Positions 30,101-39,052 of a DNA stretch of 64,000 nucleotides are shown here, in pieces. Source of the stretch: Rhinopomastus cyanomelas. Lineage: Eukaryota; Chordata; Aves; Bucerotiformes; Rhinopomastidae. Under the pieces are notes generated by a model. That model did no database searches, was not told where the DNA came from, and worked only from the letters and a program-made list of their open reading frames with translations. The position numbers and the translations under genes are program-made. How positions within the stretch are numbered: position 1 is the first letter of the stretch; every line of letters starts with the position of its first letter. The DNA is taken from NCBI GenBank assembly GCA_013400115.1, contig VXBP01008204.1, positions 2,683,804 through 2,747,803 of the forward strand, in the 5' to 3' direction.

Positions 30101-33100
30101 CACTTCAGTGGACAATGGCACATTCTTCCCCAAGCTCTGATCCTCTAACCCAGTGATCAGGGCAACAATGACCTAAGGCAGTTATTTTTAAGTTCTTACA
30201 CAGAAGCATTTTACTTTGTAACAGAAAAGCTGTTCACTTTAGGTTAGTTTCCTACCTAAGATGTCAACAGTTGTTACTAAAAATCTCTGTGTGGTTACTA
30301 TATCATTAGCAGAACCACATTCCCACAGAGCTTCTAAGTGACAATAATAGGTCCTGCATATACAGGAATTTTTGTCAAGCTGCAACAGTTACACGTTTTA
30401 CAGAATGGAAAACACCTTCAGAATTCAAAGATTACAAAGTCAGAATGAACTGCTTGGGTTCCCAGAACTTCACAGACTAGAGTAATAGAGACGTAATTCA
30501 AAAGCTTAATTAATTCTATAGTTACATCACACAGCTCGTTATTTCATAGCCCAAACACAACATTTCTAATTAAAAATTAACTTCCAACTAGAGGTACAAA
30601 CTGAGACACACCAAGAATTTTTCTTCTTCTATATATGAAGACAATGACATAATCAATTACATGTCCTGAAACTTTTATAAAACACTGCTCTGACAGATCA
30701 ATTCATTAATGTCTGCCATTAGCAAATGCTAATTAACCAAAGCCACCTTGCTTTTATGAGGTTAGGGACAAACAGGGCATCTCTAGAAAATGACCCCACA
30801 TCTATTTGCTTTTTATCTAGAATACTGACCTTTAATAAAGAGAGTGCAATAGCAAATACCCTGTTTATTTCTCAATTTCTTTTTTCTTGCAGTTGCCCTA
30901 GGGACAGTTCAAACTGAATGGAAGTCTCTTACCATTGAACTATTTCATGTAACTGTTAGAGAAGTTTTCTACACTTACTGTCCATCCTCACTCCATATCG
31001 CCATACACCTATCCCCAACCTTCCAGGTGTGGCTGGGAAGAGCAGAAGCAGAACTGTCAGAACTTGCAAGTGTTTCTGAAGGTTGTGTTGAAAGGAGATC
31101 TTTGGTTAATTCTATGACTTCCTATAGAAGACAAAAAAAACCACAAGGAATAATTTTTCAGACTCTATTAACATGCATATTTTTGCCCAAAGCTTACTGG
31201 TCTGGGCTTTTTTGCTGTTGCTGTATTAAATTCATAGCCGATTTCAAGCTGTTTCTAAAAATAATTTAGCTAAGCTCACTCATATCCAATGTGTATGATG
31301 CAGCAGAGTTGCCCCTATCCCCCTCAAGATTTCAACAAGTAGCCTGTTACTCGCGTAACATTTATTTGCAGATCCACACCACAAAAAACACTGTGGGACA
31401 GTGTCAAGAGAAGAACCCCAAATAAATCAGTGGTGTGAGTGTTCCCGTGGCTGCACGCAATGCTGGTTATTGACAAACAAATCCCCCAAAACCACACAAC
31501 CCATGGCAGAGCAGGAACAGCAGGACAGCACTCTGAAGGCAAAACAAATGAGGGCATAACACTGCTGTTCTCTCTGCACCTGGCAGGTTCTTCCATCCCT
31601 TCCCCTTTGGAACTGGCTACCTATATGACATACAGTGATCTCTACACCACACAACAAGTGCAGGTGTGACTGCAGCATTGCTAAGTGATGAAACCCTTTT
31701 CAGTTTACTCAAAAAACATGTGGATTGGCTGAATGGAAGCACTCAGAGCCAGGGTGGAAAAGCATATTCCACCACTGCCACTCTGTAAACACCTCTCATT
31801 GCAATAAACATTTGAGAGTACACAACAGAAATTGAGTTCCCTAGGCTATTGATACAATTTCTTTTTTCATTTTTCAAGTGAGGCTTTCCTCTGCTAATCC
31901 AACAAGACAGAATAATCATTCTTCTACTTGCTTTACTCATTCAGACAGGACCATGCAAAAGCCCATCCCCAACACCCTGTCAATATTATATTCTTATTTC
32001 GCAAAGTCCAAGGGTTTTAAAGAGTGTTAGAAGTCAAAAGACCCAGCACGTAAAAGGCGATTCAAAAATCTGTGTATCAGGCAAAGCAACTCTGCAGTCT
32101 TAAAAAAACAATTCTTCAGTTCTTGGAGTATTTCCGTATGAACCATTGTCACTCTCCTGACCAACAGTAAAAAAATTAAGGGAGGATTACAGGAAAACAA
32201 TATTCAACTGAGGCCCTGTGTGGTCTGACCTTTTCTCCCAGTTCCATATCCTAGCTATGGGCATACAAAAACTAGGTCAAGAAAAAGTGGTTATCAAACC
32301 ATTCTTCATTCCTCAAAAACCTAAAGGATCATAAGCAGTTTCCAAATAAGTGAAATAAGCATGCATTTTTGTCTGATAACTTGTACCACTGGCATGAGCT
32401 GCCTGTTTCTATTGCAGTTCTTACCTTCCTAACAGAAGTTCTGCTCTTTTTTTTAAGAGGAGTTGCTAGTTAGTAAGTACAACAGAAAGCAGAAACAGTA
32501 GCAGCTCTAAGCAGAGAAGCACATTTCCAACTACTTATACTACTCTGGTCTCTGTTTTCTGTGATCCTACAGCTGAAACAGAGCAGATTTTTAGTATCAA
32601 GTTACCTGACTGTAGAGCACTCCACAGAATACAGAGCAGATGGGGAAAAAAAATTTAAAAAAAATAAAAAAAAAAAATCACACACTGTTCTTCCTGTACT
32701 TTCAAATCCAAGAAGCATCATGGTTTGAAACAAGTATCTTATCTCAGCAGAACCAGTACAGCATGTCAGATGCAAGGTACTTGAAAGCAAGTGTTTTGAC
32801 TCTGGAGACTACCAGGAATAGCTAACTGTGGACTTACTCTTGCCATGTCCATAGGTGGCTTAATGTAGAATTCACATGTGAATCACTTGAGACAAGTCTA
32901 TCAAGGATTCTTTGAGCTTGATAGTTACTTATACCCCGGGCTACGAATAGCAAACTTTATGTAAAAATCTTCACCTGATAGCCACGTATCATTGCGCTAA
33001 GCACACAAGACAGAAACAACTTTATTGCAAGCAACAAGAGTTCCAAAGCCTTTAATGGAACAGCTCATTCAAAGACAATTTCAGAGCATGAGTGAGAACC

Positions 33101-34957
33101 ACAGCAGCTCAGTACAGCCCAGTGGGTTGAAGAGTGTGGCCTGCTGCCATGTCTCCACAAAGGTGTGACCCACATAGAATAGTAGCTAGACCCTGCCAAG
33201 ATTTTTCCTGACCAACTGGTCTTTACACAGCCCAGAGCTCTATGCTCCAGCACACAACACCCACAAGTACCAACTTCAGTTACAGAAAATGACAGCTGCC
33301 ATTAACTCTGCTTGGTACAATAAGGTAAGTTTGGTTCTTGGGTGCACAGACATTACTCTAGAAGTGCTTCAATGAAATAAAAAGTGAAAAGCCAAGTGTT
33401 TATAAAAACATTCTTCTAACAGTTACTTTAATCCTGTTACTGAAGAACAAGCTCAGCATACAAAATGCACTAGTGCATCTACTATAGCTGATAGAAAAGT
33501 ACAACAGCAGCAATTGCTCTGAACAGACAAAAAGCTGTTTAGTTGGGAAACTGAAGCATTGAACCCATTTCTACAACTGCTTTGTTGGCATATAGTAAGA
33601 ATGCAAAACATTACTTAATTTTCAAGGTGGAACATATGGATAGCAAACCTTTTGGGGACGAAAGTGTAAAGATCTTCCCCATTCTGTGCAGAAAGCTTTT
33701 ATAAAAAAGTTTGCAAGTTGTCCTTTCACATCAATGATCTCTGCATATCAAAGCCGAGGTCGTGTTGGTATCGGAAATATCATCCCATATGGGTTTTGCT
33801 GTGCATTTTAAAAATATAAAAATATACACATGCTTTTAACAGTGTACAACAAAGGACATTAAGATGCAGAAAGCCTCCGTAATTCAAAGAGAATTCTACA
33901 GATCACTGATTTGAGGCACTACTTGTATTTTGGGTGAAGCAATGTTTTTATTGCTGTTGTTTCCATACAGAACAGTGGTGACTGAATCTTGTATTGGGTA
34001 GTCTGCTTGCTTTTCTGACCCAAGGGCTAAAGCAATCCACAACAGAAATGAAGCAGCATCTTGCATCATCATGACAAATTTTAACAGTACTGATGGGTTT
34101 TTAATATGCCAATGTGTCTTTATATGTACAAGAATCTAACAGACCACTGATCGACTTAAAAATTAGGCTGTTGGGTCTTCCTGTCACCCAACAATACTCT
34201 AAGGGCCAGAAATGGTTTTTAGCCTGAAGAATGCAATACGGTCTCAAATGTTTACAAAACTGCAGGTGGTAAATGAAGAACATGACACTTCTCCTTTCTT
34301 ACATAAAAAATTTAACATAGTCAAGGCTTAGATGTACCAGCAATGCAGAATTACCCTCTAAAGGTTTTACCAGTGCAAACACATGCAATGAATGAACAGA
34401 TTCTAGAGCAAATGACAACTCAAAAATAAGCAGCAGGGTATAGTGTTAAGCCAAACTATCAGCCTTCAGAACAGTAAAAGCCAAAAAAAGTATGTTTTCT
34501 GATAAATGCCTTTTAAAAAAGTTTTAAAATGTAGATTAAAGACAGCACTGGCATATCTTTCGTCCCTTGGGCAAAGGTTTTCAGAAGAGTTTTTGGCTGT
34601 ATAAATGAGTACAACGTTTTGCAATGTTTTTACTGATCTATAAAACAGGTTACGAAATAGGCCACATTGTGATGGTTTTTTGCAAACCAGCACTACCATA
34701 ATTGTTTAACAGTAAGAGAAAAAAAACCAAATAAAATCACCAAGTATGTATTTTTGTTACAATGAAAATACTTGGGAAAGGGGAAACACTTGCTAAAGAC
34801 TCTAAAGTTTCAGTTACTCAAACTCTCAAGTTCTCACCTGTAAGTCTTTCTTCAGTTTTAGTAAATCTTCATTTTCTGCATTTCCAGATAAGGCAGCCTC
34901 AACTTGCTGAAGCTGAGCTTTGTAGCTAGCTAACTGCTTAGCGAGGTCTTCCGACAT
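27035..34957 (-). CDS. SMNDC1: SMNDC1 (SPF30), Tudor-domain spliceosome assembly factor; join of five exons
   Basis: Complement join 34838-34957, 30979-31121, 29062-29223, 27860-28013, 27035-27172. It gives 238 residues, the length I recall for the human protein. SMNDC1 is a nuclear, Cajal-body and speckle protein needed for spliceosome assembly, promoting entry of the U4/U6.U5 tri-snRNP. Visible parts are an N-terminal acidic helix (MSEDLAKQLASYKAQLQQ), a Tudor domain at about residues 72-131 and a basic coiled segment at about 142-175. The C-terminus ends NVRHLMPQ. The Tudor aromatic cage that binds dimethylarginine is intact: W83, Y90, F108, Y111. All junctions obey GT-AG and keep frame (phases 0, 2, 2, 0). 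The start is the first ATG of the second exon, directly after its acceptor. No truncation or frameshift is seen. Confidence 0.97.
27173..27859 (-). other. SMNDC1: SMNDC1 intron 5
   Basis: This 687-bp phase-0 intron has the donor GTTTGT, which is weaker than the other donors of the gene. No repeat or extra exon was recognised. Confidence 0.85.
27860..28013 (-). CDS. SMNDC1: SMNDC1 exon 5 (lysine-rich coiled segment)
   Basis: One base completes lysine 142, and 51 codons follow. They start KEMIAQQREYKKKKALKKAQ and continue through RIKELEQEREDQKVKWQQF to SKNKKGQ. This is the strongly basic helical stretch of residues 143-193, with nuclear-localisation character. The acceptor reads TCTCCAG. Confidence 0.96.
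28014..29061 (-). other. SMNDC1: SMNDC1 intron 4
   Basis: This 1,048-bp phase-2 intron has the donor GTAAGT and the acceptor TCTCCAG. I see nothing else in it. Confidence 0.85.
29062..29223 (-). CDS. SMNDC1: SMNDC1 exon 4 (second half of Tudor domain)
   Basis: This 162-nt exon completes glutamine 88, then encodes CYEAEIEEIDEENGTAAVTF, AGYGNAEVTP and the linker through PMS, and gives two bases of lysine 142. It carries the cage residues Y90, F108 and Y111. The acceptor is TTTACAG and the donor is GTAAGT. Confidence 0.97.
29224..30978 (-). other. SMNDC1: SMNDC1 intron 3
   Basis: This 1,755-bp phase-2 intron is AT-rich. No repeat family or further exon was recognised. Confidence 0.85.
30979..31121 (-). 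CDS. SMNDC1: SMNDC1 exon 3 (linker and first half of Tudor domain)
   Basis: This has 47 codons plus two bases of glutamine 88. It starts EVIELTKDLLSTQPSETLAS and ends in the Tudor strands HTWKVGDRCMAIWSEDG, which include cage residue W83. The acceptor is CTATAG and the donor is GTAAGT. The serine/alanine-rich linker at residues 60-70 is the part I would expect to vary between species. Confidence 0.96.
31122..34837 (-). other. SMNDC1: SMNDC1 intron 2
   Basis: This 3,716-bp phase-0 intron is the longest of the gene. It contains an A-rich low-complexity tract at about 32646-32677 on the + strand. On the minus strand it has an AATAAA at 33026-33021 with a GU-rich segment behind it. No CR1 copy was recognised, and open frames are short. 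Confidence 0.8.
32646..32677 (+). repeat. A-rich low-complexity tract
   Basis: A run of A interrupted by a few T, inside SMNDC1 intron 2. On the transcribed strand it is T-rich. Confidence 0.85.
34838..34957 (-). CDS. SMNDC1: SMNDC1 exon 2 (start codon, N-terminal helix)
   Basis: This has 40 codons from the ATG at 34957-34955. They begin MSEDLAKQLASYKAQLQQVE and end LLKLKKDLQ, before the donor GTGAGA. The ATG immediately follows a TTGCAG acceptor, so the whole 5' UTR must come from the upstream exon. The N-terminal sequence matches SMNDC1 residues 1-40. Confidence 0.97.
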
Positions 34958-35616
34958 CTGCAAGGTACAGACAGATACAATACATCAAAACGGCAAGACT
35001 GCCACTTTTTAATCACAGCTGCTGCAAGTGAAACCGATAAAACACACGCAAAGGTACCACTACAATATTAAAAATATATCTGAGTTTCAGTAAAGCACTA
35101 CTTGACTACAGAAAGCTGCTCATCTTCACTTTTGTACTGTTCAGTAACTCTCAAACAAAATCTAAACACGTGCCTGCACGTGTGTGCAGGAAAACGTGTA
35201 ACTTAGTTACACTCCGTGGCCAGCGGGGTCTTAAACACCGACATTACCCACAACTTTAAATAACGGCCACGCACTGCAGTGTTTCCCCTTCTCGCTATCC
35301 CAAGCCAGGGACTTCGTTTTACGGCAGCGAGGCCCCCCGCAGTAGCCGGGAACCATTATCCCCGTACCCAATGCCTGGCTCCGCGATCCCGGCCCAGGAC
35401 ATCACGGTTCTTGCCAAGCCGAGCGGGCCTGCTCAGGGCGCGACAGAACAGGAAGGCGCGGGACTGGGCCGTAGGAATGGGCCCACGCAAGCGGACAGGC
35501 CTAGGCCAGACTGAGGCCTAAGCCGAAGGCCAGGCCCAGGCTCTCTTGGCGCGAGAGAGACGCTGCTGCAGGTGGCAGCGATGAGCGGCGGGGGTGAAAC
35601 AGCCGCAGGGTCTCAC
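34958..35616 (-). other. SMNDC1: SMNDC1 intron 1 (within 5' UTR)
   Basis: This 659-bp intron runs from the donor GTGAGA, inside the CpG island, to the acceptor TTGCAG just before the start codon. It rests on these two good splice sites and on the expected non-coding first exon of the family. Confidence 0.7.
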
Positions 35617-35710
35617 CTCGGCGGAGTGCGGGGCCCGGGCGGGCCGGTGGGGACACGGTTGTCGCCGCTCTGAGTACCGTCAGACCGTCGCCGCTTCCGT
35701 CTGTTTCGCC
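35617..35710 (-). other. SMNDC1: SMNDC1 non-coding exon 1 (5' edge approximate)
   Basis: On the minus strand a strong donor (GAG/GTGAGA) ends a GC-rich stretch suited to a first exon. The transcription start is not visible; the right edge is an estimate within the island, below the GC box at about 35735-35744. Confidence 0.5.
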
Positions 35711-35792
35711 GCAGGCCGGCGTTGGGGGTGACGGGAGGGGCGGAGCGAAGAACCCGGCGCGCGCCAAAGCTCGCGAGAGATTAACTCTGGAT

Positions 35793-35798
35793 CACGTG
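35793..35798. promoter_or_regulatory. CACGTG E-box
   Basis: This is a canonical E-box in the context ATCACGTGCC, upstream of the SMNDC1 first exon. MYC/MAX, MXD/MAX and USF/TFE-type bHLHZip dimers bind this core. Occupancy is inferred only. Confidence 0.6.
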
Positions 35799-35848
35799 CC
35801 GCCGACTGGCGGCGCTGCTGGGCCAAGTGCGTCACGCGGCCTTCGGGT

Positions 35849-35854
35849 CACGTG
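35849..35854. promoter_or_regulatory. CACGTG E-box (GTCACGTGAG)
   Basis: This is a second canonical E-box, 56 bp from the first. Its flanks (GTCACGTGAG) resemble the preferred USF/TFE3/TFEB site, GTCACGTGAC. Confidence 0.6.
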
Positions 35855-36280
35855 AGACTTGGGGAGCCGGGAGCGGACGGTTCCTTCAGGGTATCGCGAG
35901 GCGCCGGGTGGAATCGCGCGCATCCGGACACGGGCCTGAGGGGCCAGGCCTGAGGCTGCTTCAGGCCTGAACTGTGCGGGGCCGCACCCCGTGTGGGCGT
36001 GAGGCAGCCGGTGCGTTCCGGGAGTTCCGTGACGGTTCCCTCGTCCCTGCGGTGCGAGTTGTGCCTGGCAGCACCTGCCTGCCGCGGCCCCGCGAGGAGG
36101 GACCCTGCGCTGTGCTCTCTCGCTGACACTGGCAGGAGCTGACAACGGCACCAGGGTCGGCCTCTTTGGGGCAGAACGCAGCCATGATGTCATGTTCCTG
36201 ATACCTCATCAGCCGCTGCCAGCGCCTGGCGGGTGGGCTCACTCTCGTCGTGTTCGTGGCAGCCATATTAGACGCCATAT

Positions 36281-37502
36281 TCCCTGGCTGTTTTCAGGGG
36301 TAATTAGAACTGCGCAGTGCTTCGCTTGGTACCGAGTGGTGCAGAAGAGAGTGAGTTTTGATATTTGTTCCTACAAAAGGAGAAGAAAAGCTCAAAGGCT
36401 TCTTCAAGTCCATCAAAGGAAGAAAAGAAAATTTCCTGTTGGAAATCGAGTCATTCATTTGGCCTTGAGCTTGTGAGGCAGGCAAATTAAGCAGGTGCCC
36501 AGAATGCTTTCTAGTGGTTATTAAAAGAAGGACCAGTGTCTCCTGCAAACATCCTGTCCCTCGTGGTCAAGCTTCACAGGAAGATGAGTTCACATGGGCC
36601 ATTTGGGTTTGTTTACATATGAAGGGTTCCGTGACACTTGGTTTATGGCCTCAGAGGATATCCTGACCAAGGATAAAATGCATTTCTATATCTTGATGTA
36701 TTATTCGATTGTCAAAATACGGAAATTAAGGGATGCTTTTCACAGACCAAGGGTAACAGTAAAAATAACAACAGTAGCATCAATTAATTAATAAAATTGA
36801 ACAAGAGAAAACTTTTTCTGATAAGACAGTGTTAAGGCATACAAAGTTACTGAGACAGAGCAATCTGGCTTTATGACCGCAGTTACGTTCTAATGCACGT
36901 AGGACATCTAATTTCAACCTTACATTTCAGTCTAGGATGTATGTTTAGGACTGTTGTAGCAAGGACTGTGGAGTCACGCAGTGTCCAGGTATCTCCAGAT
37001 GCAACAAGAGCAGAAAACCCCTCAACATTTCAGTGGTTGCGTCAGCAAGAGCAAGCATGAGGTATTTCTATACATGTTTTGGTGCAAGTTAATACTGAAA
37101 CAGTGTATGTGGCTGTAGAGTTCAGGTTTCTGTAGGGTCAGCAGACTTCTAAGACTAGCCACTGACATTATTCAGTGGCTGCAGAAAACCTCTGTGAAAG
37201 GCTGAAGTGCTCGACCTGTTTGTCCCAGCAAAAAACACCAGAAGGTGATGATTACAACGTGTGAGTAATTTGTAAGGAAAATAGCATGAAGTACTCAAAA
37301 GCGTTGCAATGCCCAGTTGACTGAAAACTTTTAGGAGATTTTCAAATTTTTTTCCTTCTTGATTTGTCTCAGGGTAGCACTTAAAAAGTCACTGTTTCAA
37401 CACGCTATCAAGTACATGCTGCTACGTATTTGGAAGACAAGCCAGATACTGAAACCACTGACCTTTAACCCTTATCCATTGGAAGTTCTCATTACCTGCA
37501 TC
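36281..37502. other. Non-coding sequence upstream of the SMNDC1 promoter
   Basis: CpG content drops to background. I see no exon, RNA gene or recognisable repeat. Two short open frames here are at chance level. Confidence 0.6.
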
Positions 37503-38022
37503 CTTTAAACCAGGGGTCCTCAAACTTTTTAAATGGGGCCGGTTCACTGTCCCTCAGACACTGTCAGGGGCCAGGCTATAGTTTGGGAAAAAATGAACAA
37601 ATTCCTATGCACACTGCACATACTTTATTTGTAGTAGTGCACAAAAAACAGGAAAAAGAATGCAATATTTAAAATTAAGAACAATTGTAACCAACAAAAA
37701 CAACATTTCAGTGTGGACTGTGGCCCTGCTTTTGGCTAATGATGGTGAGCGCGCTTCCCACTGGTGCTGGCTGGTTTGTGCTGCCTGGCTTGTCCTGCCT
37801 AGGAGCTGGAGGGAAGGAGGGAGAGATGGGGGAGTCATCCACCTAGCTGATGCCACTGCTCCCCTCTTCAGCTGGGCCGCATAGTCAGCAGGAAGTCATC
37901 TGCAGCTGCTCAGTTCCCCCCCAACCCCCGGTGGGGTTCTGTAAATACCGGGGGGCCGCATTGGAGACCTGGGGGGCTGTATCCAGCCTGCGGGCCGGGG
38001 TTTGAGGACCCCTGCTTTAAAC
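37503..38022. repeat. Target-site duplication pair CTTTAAAC around the hAT element
   Basis: CTTTAAAC occurs at 37503-37510 and again at 38015-38022, without mismatch, immediately outside the inverted repeats. Confidence 0.95.
37511..38014. mobile_element. Non-autonomous hAT DNA transposon, 504 bp
   Basis: The left end starts CAGGGGTCCTCAAAC and the right end is its exact reverse complement (GTTTGAGGACCCCTG, about 38000-38014), giving 15-bp perfect terminal inverted repeats. The 8 bases before (37503-37510) and after (38015-38022) are both CTTTAAAC. An exact 8-bp target-site duplication and CAGGGGT-type ends are diagnostic for hAT elements. Sub-terminal GGGGCCGG and GCGGGCCGGGG stretches fit Charlie-type hATs. 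No transposase frame remains, so it would have been moved in trans. From memory the first 150 bp resemble rodent URR1-type and other mammalian hAT-Charlie repeats; that needs a database search. Confidence 0.93.
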
Positions 38023-38576
38023 TGACTTTGTCTTCATCGAAAAATAGAGTCTTTTTTTTTCCCTGTTTGACTCAAGAAGCTCTTTTATACTGTACTGAGG
38101 AAAACCACAACATAAGCAGGACATCCTTGTGCTGTCTTAGAGATTGCAGTTTTTAAACAGTGAGTTTTGCAGCTCATTAAATGGGTGGTACTTGGAGGGT
38201 ATCTGTACTGAGCACTATCTAAAACCGTGTGTATCCAGTTGTGCTGTCTGTATTCATTAGGAGATCAAAGCAAGTTCAGTTATGTTTGTGCCCTATGTGA
38301 ATCCTAGCTGCCCTAGCTGCATCCGGTAGTTTCGTTTTACCCATGAGCAGGAGAACAGCTACCAGAACTCCATGTGTCTCTGCATATATCCTTACTTTTT
38401 CTAAGGTGTTGATGCATCCTTGAACCATTATTATTTACAGTGTCTAAAGTTATATTGCAGCATTAACATTATGGCAAACTAATTGGCACCATGTTACTGG
38501 AATTTATCACATTTCATCATACACAATAGAGGGAATTTCTGTGTAGTACACTCACAAATGAGGGCATGTACATCTA

Positions 38577-38792
38577 CAGAACCACAGAATTGTTGAGGCT
38601 GGAAAAGACCTCCAAGATCATGAAATCCAGCCTATCACCTAACATCACCACAACCTAGACCATGGCACTAAATGCCAAGTCCAGTGTTGTCTTAAATGCC
38701 TCCAGAAATGGGGACTCTGCCACCTCTCTGGGCAGTCCATTCGAGTGTCTATCAACCTTTCCATGAAGAAGTGCTTCCTAACATCAAAACTA
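38577..38792 (-). mobile_element. CR1 LINE 3'-end fragment
   Basis: It reads CACAGAATTGTTGAGGCTGG, AAAAGACCTCCAAGATCATG, CACAACCTAGACCATGGCAC and CTGCCACCTCTCTGGGCAG up to GTGCTTCCTAACATC. It is a 5'-truncated reverse-oriented CR1 of about 215 bp, in the same family as the forward copy at 50980-51306. Confidence 0.93.
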
Positions 38793-38936
38793 AAGAGACA
38801 AATGTAGGGTTTTTTTCCCTAATTTGGTAGCGAAAAAAGGCAACTTGATCAGCTTTTACCTAAGCCAGACTCTGTGGCCCTTGCCACTGAGGTTTTGAGC
38901 TATGATTCCTAGTGGGGAGCTGTCTGATGAGAAGAA

Positions 38937-39052
38937 ACTTTCTCACAGGGTGATAGAGCTCCAGAATGGGCTTCCCAGGCAGGTTGTGGGGGGATTGGAC
39001 TAGGTGATCTTTTGAGGTCCCTTCCAGTCCCTAATGTTCTGTGATTCTGTGA
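38937..39052 (+). mobile_element. CR1 LINE 3'-end fragment with internal deletion
   Basis: It runs from TCTCACAGGGTGATAGAGCT and GGCTTCCCAGGCAGGTTGTG directly to GGATTGGACTAGGTGATCTT and ends GTTCTGTGATTCTGTGA. The segment normally between the GGTTGTGG and GGACTAGG parts (roughly 90 bp in CR1) is missing. Confidence 0.88.

Larger units (their letters stand above)
35250..36280. promoter_or_regulatory. CpG-island promoter of SMNDC1
   Basis: CpG dinucleotides are dense here and scarce in the rest of the window. The island covers the SMNDC1 first exon and about 600 bp upstream. Visible sites include a GC box (GGGGCGG near 35738), TCGCGAGA at 35771-35778 (a near match to the TCTCGCGAGA promoter palindrome), CACGTG at 35793-35798 and 35849-35854, and a CGTCA half-site near 35831. 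No TATA box is evident, as usual for a housekeeping gene. Such islands often fire in both directions, so an unstable antisense RNA towards the right is possible, but no exon structure supports it. Confidence 0.8.

Noticed and set aside
35279..36278. Several GC-rich open frames of 80-133 codons on both strands
   Set aside because: CpG-island sequence has few stop codons by composition; the frames are Arg/Pro/Ala/Gly-rich and overlap the SMNDC1 promoter.
37605..37884. Overlapping frames on both strands within the hAT element, considered as transposase remnants
   Set aside because: At 74-83 codons they are far too short, show no transposase motif and overlap each other.
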